DNA from: Pseudomonadota bacterium
GTDB lineage: Bacteria; Pseudomonadota; Gammaproteobacteria; UBA5335
Reading direction: 5' to 3'
Length of the DNA: 45,194 bases
Assembly (NCBI GenBank): GCA_034189865.1
Contig: JAXHTV010000019.1
Span: 1 to 45,194, forward strand
Shown piece after piece: positions 25,360-33,754 of the stretch. The translations under genes and the position numbers were made by a program. The notes under the pieces were generated by a model, which was not told the origin of the DNA, made no database searches, and worked only from the letters and a program-made list of their open reading frames with translations. Numbering within the stretch: position 1 is the first letter of the stretch; the number at the start of each line of letters is the position of its first letter.

Positions 25360-26604
25360 ATGAAGGCTTTTCTAGTATGGCTGCGAAACCTGACCGCATA
25401 CCAACAATTCAGCTTGGTACTGGCTTCGGCAGTCATCTCTGCGACACTCATTGCCCCGGTCATTTTCTATGCTGTTGAGGGAGAAATTCCGCTGGGAGTT
25501 TACGTGGCGGCAGCGGCAACCGCAGCGTTCGTAGCCTCTCCACTCATCATGCTGTTTGTCGCCATTGCTCGGAGCCTGGTGAAGAGCGAGGAGAAAATGG
25601 CCATCGTCACCCGCGCGAACAAACGCAAAAACGCGATATTTCGCTCGCTGTTGGACGCCAGCGTCAGCATGCAGACTGCGCACGAATTATCCGATCTCAT
25701 GGACAGCGTATTGCAACAACTGGCACAGCTATTTCCGTCCAACCGATTCGCTGTCATCGTACGGAGTCACAGAGCCGACATGATACTTCATCTGTCCGCC
25801 AGCGGAATCGACGACAGCGAAAAACGCATTCTGATCGCATCGCACGAAGCCCTGATGGCTGGCGACAACGCGGATGTCGAGCGCGCCCTGCGCGAACGCC
25901 ACGAAGGATCTCGCGCCAATCCCACAGATGATATCAGGTGGTATTTTCTGCCGATGCGAGCAAGCGGCGAGCAAACCATCGGCACCTTGGTGATTAAGGG
26001 CCCGCCCCTCAATCAGGAGTCGTTGGAAATCGTCAGCATCTTTCAGGATCAGCTGTCCGCGGCAACGGCAACCAAGTTGTTGGGCTTGGAATTGGAGAAG
26101 CTGGCCAACACAGACCCGCTCACGGGTCTTTTTAACCGCACCTACTTCCAGCGTGAACTCGACAAGAAAATCCGGCTTAAGCGTGAAACGCCGGAACTGG
26201 ATTTTTCTCTGTTAGTGGTGGACGTCAACGGACTAAAAGAAGTCAACGACCAACTCGGCCACCAATCCGGGGACGATCTTTTAACGTCGGTAGCACGATT
26301 ATTAACCCGTGCTTGCCGGTCGGAAGACGCAGTATGCCGCATCGGCGGCGATGAGTTCGTGATTCTCTGCCCCGGGACTTCCACCAGACAAGCGATTCAT
26401 CTCGTGCAACGAATCAAGGAACGCAGCACGCTGAGCGAACGGAATTACCGCACCCCTGAAAATCGCGTAATAACGATACCCTTGAGCCTCAGTATCGGCA
26501 TGGCATGCTCTGCCGATACTGCTCCGGAGGACATTTATCGCGTCGCAGACGGCAAAATGTACGACGACAAGAAAGCCTACTACCAAGACGTTGCCAACAG
26601 TTAA
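25360..26604 (+). CDS. Membrane diguanylate cyclase with GAF-like domain (GGDEF)
   Basis: Second c-di-GMP synthase of the window, 414 residues, ATG 25360 with AAGGGTG upstream. Two transmembrane helices (about 17-38 and 47-70), a short coiled linker, a GAF-like domain (about 90-240: SLLDASVSM..., FAVIVRS, YFLPMRASGEQTIGTLVIKG), then GGDEF (about 248-410). The catalytic motif GGDEF is at 329-333, the metal Asp in VVDVNGLKEVND, and an I-site R-S-E-D at 320-323. All expected residues are kept. It follows the sRNA/repeat region by 340 bases. The GAF domain may sense a small ligand, unknown. Confidence 0.93.
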   Translation: MKAFLVWLRNLTAYQQFSLVLASAVISATLIAPVIFYAVEGEIPLGVYVAAAATAAFVASPLIMLFVAIARSLVKSEEKMAIVTRANKRKNAIFRSLLDASVSMQTAHELSDLMDSVLQQLAQLFPSNRFAVIVRSHRADMILHLSASGIDDSEKRILIASHEALMAGDNADVERALRERHEGSRANPTDDIRWYFLPMRASGEQTIGTLVIKGPPLNQESLEIVSIFQDQLSAATATKLLGLELEKLANTDPLTGLFNRTYFQRELDKKIRLKRETPELDFSLLVVDVNGLKEVNDQLGHQSGDDLLTSVARLLTRACRSEDAVCRIGGDEFVILCPGTSTRQAIHLVQRIKERSTLSERNYRTPENRVITIPLSLSIGMACSADTAPEDIYRVADGKMYDDKKAYYQDVANS

Positions 26605-26670
26605 TGGTCGACCGCCTATGATGTGCGTGGAAACTCGGGTCAGGCACGCCCGGCGACAGGTCCAAGGATT

Positions 26671-26717
26671 AAAAAGGCCTGCTGCTGATCCGCGCGAACG
26701 CTCACAGCCAGCAGGCC
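26671..26717 (-). terminator. Terminator of mdh
   Basis: On the minus strand GGCCTGCTG (26717-26709), a 24-base loop with extra pairing possible, then CAGCAGGCC (26684-26676) and five T. It lies about 90 bases after the mdh stop and is placed to end mdh transcription. Confidence 0.75.
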
Positions 26718-26804
26718 ACGAGAGGATCACGCTGAATCGATCTCGGAGCCCGTTTGGTTGAACGCCCACTCGGATCAATTCAGCATTTGCCCCCTGGAAG
26801 ATCG

Positions 26805-27782
26805 TTACAGGAGCTCGGCAACGCCCGCACGTTCTTCCAGCAACTCCTGGTAGGTCGCGTCCATACGGCTGCGGCTGAAATCGTTGATGTCCAATCCCTG
26901 AACGATCTCGTAGGTACCTTTGGCGCAAGTGACGGGGTAGGAGTAGATCACCCCTTCCGGAATTCCGTAACTACCGTCTGACGGCACCGCCATGCTCACC
27001 CAATCGTCTTGAGGCGTACCCATAGCCCAGGTTCGCATATGGTCGATGGCGGCAGCGGCAGCCGAGGCGGCTGATGAGGCGCCGCGAGCCTTGATGATGG
27101 CAGCGCCGCGCTGCTGAACAGTGGGAATAAAATCGTCTTTAAGCCATGCCTGATCAACTTGATTGACGACAGTCTCGCCCTTGACGGTGGCGTGATGAAT
27201 ATCGGGGTATTGCGTGGCGGAGTGATTGCCCCAAATGGTCATTCGGCGTATATCGTTGACGTGAACACCCAGCTTCAGGGCCAGCTGGCATAGCGCCCGA
27301 TTGTGGTCTAATCGGGTCATGGCCGTAAAATTGCGACGATCCAGATCCGGTGCGTTGCTGGCAGCGATCAGGGCATTGGTGTTGGCGGGGTTACCGACCA
27401 CCAAGACTTTGACGTCCCGGCTGGCGTGGTCATTTAGCGCTTTGCCTTGAACCGAGAAAATCTGTGCGTTCGCCTGCAAAAGGTCTTTACGCTCCATACC
27501 CGGCCCCCGGGGTCGCGCACCCACCAACATCGCGTAGTCCGCGTCTTTGAAAGCAACAGCCGGGTCATCGGTCGCGACGACGTCCACCAAAGTAGGGAAC
27601 GCGCAATCGAGAAGTTCCATGACCACACCCTGAAGGGCATCTTGCGCTTGCGGAATTTCCAGCAGCTGCAAAATCACGGGCTGATCTGCTCCGAGCATGT
27701 TGCCAGCCGCAATACGAAAATTCAGCGCGTAGCCAATTTGGCCGGCGCCACCGGTTACCGCAATACGTACTGGCTGCTTCAT
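26805..27782 (-). CDS. mdh: Malate dehydrogenase, NAD-dependent (type 2)
   Basis: TCA-cycle enzyme oxidising malate to oxaloacetate, cytosolic. 325 residues, as usual for the 326-residue cytosolic-type MDH family. ATG 27782 is chosen because AAGGAG is eight bases upstream; a GTG at 27791 sits directly on the ribosome site. NAD motif [12 protein letters not shown] (residues 7-18), [15 protein letters not shown] with the substrate arginines, [10 protein letters not shown], and the proton relay in LDHNRA plus catalytic His in [11 protein letters not shown]. The C-terminal [12 protein letters not shown] is standard. Transcribed alone with its own terminator. Confidence 0.96.
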   Translation of the reverse strand: MKQPVRIAVTGGAGQIGYALNFRIAAGNMLGADQPVILQLLEIPQAQDALQGVVMELLDCAFPTLVDVVATDDPAVAFKDADYAMLVGARPRGPGMERKDLLQANAQIFSVQGKALNDHASRDVKVLVVGNPANTNALIAASNAPDLDRRNFTAMTRLDHNRALCQLALKLGVHVNDIRRMTIWGNHSATQYPDIHHATVKGETVVNQVDQAWLKDDFIPTVQQRGAAIIKARGASSAASAAAAAIDHMRTWAMGTPQDDWVSMAVPSDGSYGIPEGVIYSYPVTCAKGTYEIVQGLDINDFSRSRMDATYQELLEERAGVAELL

Positions 27783-27911
27783 TGCATTCACTCCTTATAT
27801 GATCGCGTTCTGGCTCCGCTTGGCGTTCGCCCGGACCCCCCATGCCATAAAATTCGACGGCGGCAAAGTCTATCAAAAACCCCAGGCCTTTGACGACTTG
27901 AACGGATAGCC

Positions 27912-28277
27912 TCAACCGTCGCCCAAGCACTCGGAAAATAGCCCAAGGACGGTGCCGTCGGGTGTTTGAATGCGTCCGTAATAGCCGTAATTCGGTATGG
28001 TTTGAGGCGACTCGATGATTTCGCCGCCCAGTTCGACCGCTTTTCGAAGTTTGGAACGAATGGCATCGACGCGGACAAAGCCCTGGCAATCGCCTTCACC
28101 GACTCGCTCGGCACATTGCAACAAGCCGATTTTTGGGCCTTGGTCGGGGACGCATTCGGCGAACCGAGACCCCATCGCCCGAAACTGCCAACCGAGCAGT
28201 TCGCGCAGAAACTCGCAGGTGCCCAGCAAATCGCGACACCGCCATTCAACGTGCGATAAGACGGCCTGGGCGGTCAT
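27912..28277 (-). CDS. VOC superfamily (glyoxalase-fold) protein
   Basis: 121 residues, ATG 28277 overlapping the stop of the upstream reductase gene by four bases, so the pair is co-translated. One VOC half: HVEWRCRDLLGTCEFLRELLGW at residues 9-30 split, central GFVRVDAI, and YYGRIQTPDGTVLGLFSE at the end, where the metal Glu would sit. Possible lyase, dioxygenase or binding protein; substrate unknown. The link to the saccharopine-dehydrogenase-like gene suggests a common substrate but nothing more. Confidence 0.84.
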   Translation of the reverse strand: MTAQAVLSHVEWRCRDLLGTCEFLRELLGWQFRAMGSRFAECVPDQGPKIGLLQCAERVGEGDCQGFVRVDAIRSKLRKAVELGGEIIESPQTIPNYGYYGRIQTPDGTVLGLFSECLGDG

Positions 28278-29326
28278 GCATCTTCCCGAACAACGTCATC
28301 GAACTGTAAGACAAAATCAGCGCCGAACAAGCCCGCCGGCGTCTGAAATCCCGGCCTCCCGTCGCCGCCGGCCACCCGTCTGGCCAATTCCAGCGCCGTC
28401 CAGGCGGTCAAAGTGTAACCGTTCGGCAGCCGCAAGATCGCCCGCTGACACGCCCCCGACGGATTACAAGCCTCCCCCCAGACAATCGTCGTCGCCTTCG
28501 CCCGCGTTTGCGCATCGGGGCCGGCGGGACGGGCGTCAACGCGTTGTTTAAGAAAATCTTTCACGAACCGGGGCCGCAAAGCCCACGAAAAGTAGCGCAT
28601 CATACGCATCGCCGCAGCCATTAAGGACGGCACAGCAAGATAAACGCAGACATTGGGTATGCCGGTGGTGTAAAACGCCGTGGAAACATCACCCCAGGGA
28701 ATCGTCACGGCCGGCCTGGAGCCCCACCCCATATCAATGTTACGCCGACGATAGGCAGTCGGGACCGACACCAACTCACCGTTACGGCGTACCATACCCC
28801 CCTGATCGATGCTCTCGATCATGGTCACTGCAGTCCCGTGCGAGACCGCATCCAGTCCCGTAAAGGCCAGTGACAATTCGGTGGCATCGGGCAGCTGAGC
28901 TTTGAGATAGGCGGCCATGCAATCGGTGGGGACCACATCGAAACCGCACCCGGGAAGCAACGTGACGCCGACATCGCGCGCTTGCTGGTCGCGTTTGGCG
29001 AGGTCCTCGAACACCTCAATCTCGCCGGTAATGTCCAAGTAGTGGACTTGGTTTCGAATGCAGCCATCGACCATCGGTCGGGCCGTGCGGACAAACGGGC
29101 CGGCACAGTTCAAAACAGCCTGGATTCCATCCAGTCCCGCATCAATGGACGCCGGAGAACCCAGATCAAGTACGCGATATTCCCATCCGTATTGTTCTGC
29201 TAAGGGCTGAAGACGGGCCTCATCCCGGCCTGCCAGGATCAGCGACAGCGCCTGGCCGGCGGCATGCTCCAAAATAAGTTTCGCCGTGTAACCGTAAGCA
29301 CCATAAATGAGGATATTTCCGGCCAT
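28274..29326 (-). CDS. Saccharopine dehydrogenase-like (trans-acting enoyl reductase type) protein
   Basis: About 350 residues, ATG 29326 (GGAGA nine bases upstream; a TTG two codons earlier is less likely). Rossmann motif ILIYGAYGYTAKLI at the N-terminus, NCAGPF at about residue 80, HYLDITGEIEVFE, and GCGFDVVPTD, a signature of the saccharopine dehydrogenase NADP-binding family that includes mycobacterial trans-acting enoyl reductases. The C-terminal domain with AWTALELARRV is of the same family. The physiological substrate is unknown; lysine pathway function is not implied. The stop overlaps the VOC gene. Confidence 0.85.
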   Translation of the reverse strand: MAGNILIYGAYGYTAKLILEHAAGQALSLILAGRDEARLQPLAEQYGWEYRVLDLGSPASIDAGLDGIQAVLNCAGPFVRTARPMVDGCIRNQVHYLDITGEIEVFEDLAKRDQQARDVGVTLLPGCGFDVVPTDCMAAYLKAQLPDATELSLAFTGLDAVSHGTAVTMIESIDQGGMVRRNGELVSVPTAYRRRNIDMGWGSRPAVTIPWGDVSTAFYTTGIPNVCVYLAVPSLMAAAMRMMRYFSWALRPRFVKDFLKQRVDARPAGPDAQTRAKATTIVWGEACNPSGACQRAILRLPNGYTLTAWTALELARRVAGGDGRPGFQTPAGLFGADFVLQFDDVVREDA

Positions 29327-29386
29327 GGGCAAGCATCTCCAATCGACCTGAAGGATATGTTCCGTGAGGGGTTATGGGCCGAGGCA

Positions 29387-30103
29387 CTAGCCTCGCCGAC
29401 GTGACCAAATTAACAAACCGCTCACGGCGAGCAAGAGTAGCGCGAGCGCAACCAAATCCATCAACCAGGGCCCCCACCACCCCAGGATACGACCGGAATG
29501 GGCGTCGGCAATCACGCGCTGCCACGTGAGTACGCGCTCTCGGTAGGAGGCTCTGATGGCAGCCTGCTGTTCGACTTCCAGCGTCACGGGGTCGGACCAC
29601 GACACCGAAGCATCAGGTGCGCGCGCCCATACGAGCAGATCGCCATCGGCCACAAAAATCTGTTGTGCCGAGGCTGCAGCCAAATGACCGTTACCGAGTA
29701 AACCGATGCGCGTAACCGGTCGCGGGACTCCGTGAACGGCTTCAATACGCTCGATGATGCGGCCGGCATCATCAAACCACAGCAGCTGATCGGGAAACGC
29801 CACGATGATACCCGGCGCCATGGGCACGGCCCCCACCGGCGCCATCGGCGCTTCGCCGACCCACCGGCCATCGAAATAGATCTGCCCACCTAACGTGACA
29901 ATGGTATGACCGGCCACACGATAGCCGACCAGATCCGAAGGCGCTTCGATACCGTACCAGTCCAGCAGACTGTCCATACACACGTATCGTTCGCTCAAGC
30001 CGAAACGGTCCGCATGATGCATCAGCCAGCCGCTGACCGCCAGAAAGACCAAAAAGCACGCGGCGCCGAGACCGACGTATCGATGGAGGTGATATCGGTT
30101 CAC
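29387..30103 (-). CDS. PepSY-associated transmembrane protein
   Basis: Inner-membrane protein of 238 residues, GTG 30103 overlapping the TGA of the FMN-binding gene. N-terminal helix (about 9-27, with HRYVGLGAACFLVFLAVSGW and HH at 29-30, a possible heme or metal site), a periplasmic loop of about 170 residues with beta structure, and a C-terminal helix (about 212-232, LMDLVALALLLLAVSGLLIWSRRRG), the pattern of PepSY_TM/PiuB-like reductase subunits. Together with an FMN-binding partner it suggests a small electron-transfer unit, possibly for ferric substrates. Confidence 0.75.
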   Translation of the reverse strand: MNRYHLHRYVGLGAACFLVFLAVSGWLMHHADRFGLSERYVCMDSLLDWYGIEAPSDLVGYRVAGHTIVTLGGQIYFDGRWVGEAPMAPVGAVPMAPGIIVAFPDQLLWFDDAGRIIERIEAVHGVPRPVTRIGLLGNGHLAAASAQQIFVADGDLLVWARAPDASVSWSDPVTLEVEQQAAIRASYRERVLTWQRVIADAHSGRILGWWGPWLMDLVALALLLLAVSGLLIWSRRRG

Positions 30104-30636
30104 TCGCCACCACCCGAATCCATCACCGCGCTGTGAAACAGCAGCGCCAGGCGAGAGACACGCGTCAGGGCGCGCGAGGACAGGGTCGCGCCGGAGATAC
30201 CGTCGATCGTTCGGTCAAGGGCGAAATCGTCTTGGACCAGCGCGGCCCCCTTGAACTGCCGGGTAAAGTACGCGTGCCGGACCTCGCCGCCCCGGCTTTC
30301 TCGATAAACCAGTACCCGGACCCGCTCGATACGAGCATCCTCCACGACAATTCCCACCGTGATCGGTTGCTCTTTGCCGATTTCGTCAAGAATCCACGCC
30401 GTCCGATTCCCATCCTGCCAATATCGAGTCCGTAGGAACGGCACCTGATGACCCAAAACCGACCCGGCCTGATCACGCAGCGCATCGGTCACCCACAAGA
30501 CTTCGGGCGCCGGCTCGAAGCCGTCGAACGCCTCGTCGACGAACTGCTCCGGACTCTGATAAGTCGTTTCCGCCCCACCGACCAGGACTACCCAGAACAG
30601 CAGCACGCCAGTCACTCTCGCCGCCAGTTTTCGCAT
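30100..30636 (-). CDS. FMN-binding domain protein, exported
   Basis: Periplasmic FMN-carrying protein, about 178 residues. ATG 30636 is preferred to a TTG at 30678 that falls in the preceding terminator hairpin. Signal peptide 1-22. The domain ends in DGISGATLSSRAL, the (S/T)GAT flavinylation motif seen in NqrC and RnfG (acceptor Thr about 151). Such proteins pass electrons to membrane partners; the coupled gene downstream is a PepSY-type membrane protein. The upstream porin gene with a Fur-like site may put it under iron control, though a terminator lies between. Confidence 0.84.
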   Translation of the reverse strand: MRKLAARVTGVLLFWVVLVGGAETTYQSPEQFVDEAFDGFEPAPEVLWVTDALRDQAGSVLGHQVPFLRTRYWQDGNRTAWILDEIGKEQPITVGIVVEDARIERVRVLVYRESRGGEVRHAYFTRQFKGAALVQDDFALDRTIDGISGATLSSRALTRVSRLALLFHSAVMDSGGGE

Positions 30637-30654
30637 GGTCCCTATTCTACTCAA

Positions 30655-30692
30655 CAAAAAGCACGGCAGCGGTTTCAACGCTGCCGTGCTCG
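30655..30692 (-). terminator. Intrinsic terminator after the porin gene
   Basis: On the minus strand AGCACGGCAGCG, a seven-base loop, CGCTGCCGTGCT, then five T: a perfect 12-base stem. It sits between the porin and the FMN-binding gene, so the latter either depends on read-through or has its own start. Confidence 0.9.
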
Positions 30693-30719
30693 TGGCTTGC
30701 CTGTATCAGAGCTTCGACG

Positions 30720-31880
30720 TCAGAACTGATAGCCAATTCCCAGATTAAAGCCGTCGAAACCGTCAGCTCCTTCCGGTGCGTCCTGCCATTGGTAGTCGGC
30801 TTTGAGCACAACCTGCGGGTGGGGCCAGTAGTTGACGCCGACGTCTACTTGGCTGTAACTACTGTCCACGTCGTCGCCTGCCGCGTTGTCCCACTCGTTA
30901 TAGCGAGCAAAAACGCCCAATTGCTCCCCGAAACGCCAGGAAGGCTCAATGTACCAGCCGTCTTGCACGTCGCGACCGACCAGCTCGGCGGCATCACCGT
31001 CCAGATCCCAGCGGGCATACAACGCACGCAAACCGAGAGGTCCACGTTGGTAAATGGCGTGGGTCTCAACCAGGGTGGCGGCCGTTTCTTCCGGGCCATC
31101 GCCTTGGGTGATATCGGACTGGTATTGCCCAGTCAGCGCCAACTCCAGCCCTGCCAGACCGCGCCATAGCAGACGCGCGGTACCCGCCAGATCATCGGCA
31201 TCCGCCTCCGAGACTTTCTGCCGAGCACTGCGGATATTGAAGTCGTCGGTTTTCAAACCGGAGTGCAGCGCCACATCGTAACGCCAACCTTGCCCGAATT
31301 CTCCGTTCAGCGCCGCGCCGCCCTCCCACCAGGTGGTGGGAATAATGTTCTTCTCAACCGGGTTTCGCTCAACACCAAAGAAAGTAGGCGGCTCATGCGT
31401 CTCGTTTAGAATACCCACCGGCAGGAGAAACAAGCCGCCCCAAACGCGAGTATGCTCAGCGAGATCGAATTCAACATAAGCCTGCTCGAGCTCGACTTCC
31501 CCCTCTTGGCCATCGCCGGCCACGGCATGCTCCAATTCAACCTCTGATTTGAAGCGAATTCGGTCGCTGAAGTCGTATCCGAAGAACAGCACGAAGCGGT
31601 GGAAGTCGATTTCCCGCTTCTTCTCCCCGGATTCATCACCTTCAAGATAGTTGTAGTGAAGCTCGCCATAACCCCCGATATGGACGTTATTGGTCGAGCT
31701 GCCTTGTTCTGCTTCCAGCATCGAAACCGTCGCATCCAAGCGCTGTTCCGTTCGCTCTAAACGCTCGCGAAGCTCGTCAATTTCTTCATCGGTCGCCGCG
31801 CCGACCGGGCTTATCCCTAATGCGACCATGGTGAGGCCCACGGCACCCGCTGTTGTCCACTTATTCACGCCCACGGACAC
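30720..31880 (-). CDS. Outer-membrane porin, probably iron-regulated
   Basis: About 386 residues with GTG 31880 (GGGAG just upstream; GTG codons 31874 or 31868 are possible). A signal peptide ends at SPVGAA, then a coiled coil (about residues 31-60, DEEIDELRERLERTEQRLD), as in OprO/OprP-like porins. The barrel begins with HIGGYGELHYNYL and ends in the aromatic C-terminal Phe (GIGYQF), the outer-membrane insertion signal. The Fur-box-like site and promoter 60-100 bases upstream suggest induction in low iron. The specific solute is unknown. Confidence 0.85.
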   Translation of the reverse strand: MSVGVNKWTTAGAVGLTMVALGISPVGAATDEEIDELRERLERTEQRLDATVSMLEAEQGSSTNNVHIGGYGELHYNYLEGDESGEKKREIDFHRFVLFFGYDFSDRIRFKSEVELEHAVAGDGQEGEVELEQAYVEFDLAEHTRVWGGLFLLPVGILNETHEPPTFFGVERNPVEKNIIPTTWWEGGAALNGEFGQGWRYDVALHSGLKTDDFNIRSARQKVSEADADDLAGTARLLWRGLAGLELALTGQYQSDITQGDGPEETAATLVETHAIYQRGPLGLRALYARWDLDGDAAELVGRDVQDGWYIEPSWRFGEQLGVFARYNEWDNAAGDDVDSSYSQVDVGVNYWPHPQVVLKADYQWQDAPEGADGFDGFNLGIGYQF

Positions 31881-31936
31881 TATTCTCCCTGCCGAAATGA
31901 TGATGGTTGCGTCGGTGTGATGACACCGGGGAGAAA

Positions 31937-31965
31937 ACTATACGGCGATGATAACCGTAACGCAA
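31937..31965 (-). promoter_or_regulatory. Promoter of the porin gene
   Basis: Minus strand -35 TTGCGT (31965-31960), exactly 17 bases, -10 TATAGT (31942-31937), 57 bases before the porin start. It overlaps the Fur-like site, so repression by Fur is plausible. Confidence 0.7.
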
Positions 31966-31978
31966 ACAATTATCATTT
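31962..31978 (-). promoter_or_regulatory. Fur-box-like operator (partial)
   Basis: Minus strand AAATGATAATTGTTTGC overlapping the -35 element. The left half AATGATAAT equals the Fur consensus; the right half is poor. Iron control is inferred, not shown. Confidence 0.5.
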
Positions 31979-32094
31979 GATTTTAGGCTGGCTGCCCGAA
32001 AACCAACCCATCCGCTGAAGCGTTTGCATTCGTCGCTTGTTCCGATAGGCTACCCTCTCGCGAACCCGATCAATTCACTGTCTTTCGACAACCC

Positions 32095-33159
32095 GTGACC
32101 CAACCAGCACCCAACTCCCTTTGTATTTTGCGATTGTCGGCCTTGGGCGATGTCACCCACGTCTTGCCGATCATTCACACCCTACGGACCCACTGGCCAA
32201 CAACACGGCTCACTTGGGTCATTGGCAAACTGGAAGCCCAACTGGTGGGGGACTTGCCGGACGTGGAGTTCATCGTCTTTGACAAATCTGCGGGATGGCG
32301 GGGCTTTCGTGATCTTCGCCGTCAGCTCGCCAATCGACAGTTCGACGTGGCGTTGTTGATGCAGGTCTCGTTACGAGCCAATTTGGTGGGCATCGGAATC
32401 AAAAGCCCGCTTCGCATCGGCTACGACAAACAGCGCTCCAAAGACGGCCACGGCCTGTTCGTCAACCGGCGAATCCCGGCAACTCATGGCCAGCACGTGG
32501 TGGACAGTTTTTTCAGTTTCTTAAGCACAGCCGGCTTGGAGGCACGTGAGCTCAATTGGAATCTGCCCATACCGGATTCGGCGCGGGCGTTTGCCGAAAC
32601 CCATCTTCCCGGCCAAGCACCCACGCTGATCATCAACCCCTGCGCCAGTCACGCTCGCCGCAACTGGCTGCCGGAGCGTTATGCAGCACTGGCCGATCAC
32701 GCAGCAAACGTTCACGGGATGCGGGTGGTCCTATCGGGCGGCCCGAGTGCCCTGGAGCGGGAGATGGGCGAGATGATCACGACCCACATGCAGTCCCCGC
32801 CGATCAACCTCATCGGTAAGGACACGTTAAAACAATTCCTCGGGCTGTTGAAAAAGGCCCATGTGCTGATCACGCCGGACTCGGGACCGGCGCATATGGC
32901 TGCCATCACCGGCACACCCGTCCTGGGACTATACGCCGCCAGCAACGTTGAGCGCAGCGGGCCCTATTTCAGCCGTCAATGGTGTGTGAACAAATACGAC
33001 GAGGCAGCCAATAAATTCAAAGGCAAACCTGCCGCCACGCTGCCTTGGGGCACCAAATTGGAATACCCTGGCGTGATGGACCTCATCCAGGTCGAGGAAG
33101 TGAAAGACAAGCTTGATAAGTTGATGAAAGACGTCTATTCCCACTCAAAGGGCACTTGA
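32095..33159 (+). CDS. Glycosyltransferase family 9 (heptosyltransferase-like)
   Basis: 354 residues, GTG 32095, with no good ribosome site seen. GT9 (GT-B fold, ADP-heptose:LPS transferase) signatures: ILRLSALGDVTHVLPIIHTLR near the N-terminus, INPCASHARRNWLPERYAALAD (NPxAs...kxWp), and ITPDSGPAHMAAITGTPVLGLYA at about 260-285. Probably adds a sugar to the LPS core at the inner membrane's cytoplasmic face. Divergent from the porin gene; convergent with the DUF6165 gene, whose end it overlaps by 15 bases. Exact acceptor unknown. Confidence 0.9.
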   Translation: MTQPAPNSLCILRLSALGDVTHVLPIIHTLRTHWPTTRLTWVIGKLEAQLVGDLPDVEFIVFDKSAGWRGFRDLRRQLANRQFDVALLMQVSLRANLVGIGIKSPLRIGYDKQRSKDGHGLFVNRRIPATHGQHVVDSFFSFLSTAGLEARELNWNLPIPDSARAFAETHLPGQAPTLIINPCASHARRNWLPERYAALADHAANVHGMRVVLSGGPSALEREMGEMITTHMQSPPINLIGKDTLKQFLGLLKKAHVLITPDSGPAHMAAITGTPVLGLYAASNVERSGPYFSRQWCVNKYDEAANKFKGKPAATLPWGTKLEYPGVMDLIQVEEVKDKLDKLMKDVYSHSKGT

Positions 33160-33564
33160 ACCTTCCCCGCGACGTTGGTAGTCGGCGTAGGATTTTTCCT
33201 CGACCAGTTCCGAACCCGTCCGCTGATTGATTTCACGCTTCAGCCGGGCGCGCTCGTCGTTGGTCAGATAGACCGACCGGGCCAACTCGACAAATTCGTC
33301 GTCGAATGCCGCCAGCCGTTCCTTTTCGCGAATGGCGTCTTCAATACCCCAAAGGCGTTCGTTAATGCCTCGCAAGGCAGTGCGTAGATCGGCGATATCG
33401 ATAGCCGCTTGCGGCGATGCTTTCCAAACATCCGATAACAATCGAAGTTCGCGGCGAACATTCTCGAGCTTGCCGGGATCGCTGATCAGCTCACACTTGA
33501 TTTCCAAGATGGTGATTTTATCGATGAGCTCGCCAATCGAAATGGGTGCTTGTAGTTGGTTCAT
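33145..33564 (-). CDS. DUF6165 family protein
   Basis: Soluble, largely helical protein of 139 residues, ATG 33564. The start QAPISIGELIDKITILEIKCELI and the DIADLRTALRGINERLWGIEDAIRE stretch are typical of this family. It occurs beside LPS glycosyltransferase genes in several proteobacteria; function unknown. The tail overlaps the end of the GT9 gene on the other strand by 15 bases. No active-site pattern is evident. Confidence 0.82.
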   Translation of the reverse strand: MNQLQAPISIGELIDKITILEIKCELISDPGKLENVRRELRLLSDVWKASPQAAIDIADLRTALRGINERLWGIEDAIREKERLAAFDDEFVELARSVYLTNDERARLKREINQRTGSELVEEKSYADYQRRGEGSSAL

Positions 33565-33701
33565 CCAAAATCCCAGAAACGATATTAAACGCCCTAATGG
33601 GACGCTGCAGGTGGACCCGGGATATTAGTCTGCGCATGACGATGGAGGCAAACGTCGCCATCCGCTCGGCGGCGGACGCTCGTCGCCCCCCAGAGGCAGC
33701 A

Positions 33702-33734
33702 AAGGCGCTACAGCCAAGCCGGCCGTAGCGCCTT
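33702..33734 (-). terminator. Probable terminator of the secreted-protein gene
   Basis: Stem AAGGCGCTAC/GTAGCGCCTT, ten pairs, 20 bases after the stop of the 490-residue gene. On the minus strand it is followed by only three T, so strength is uncertain. Confidence 0.55.
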
Positions 33735-33754
33735 GCCGTTTGACCCAAACCCGC

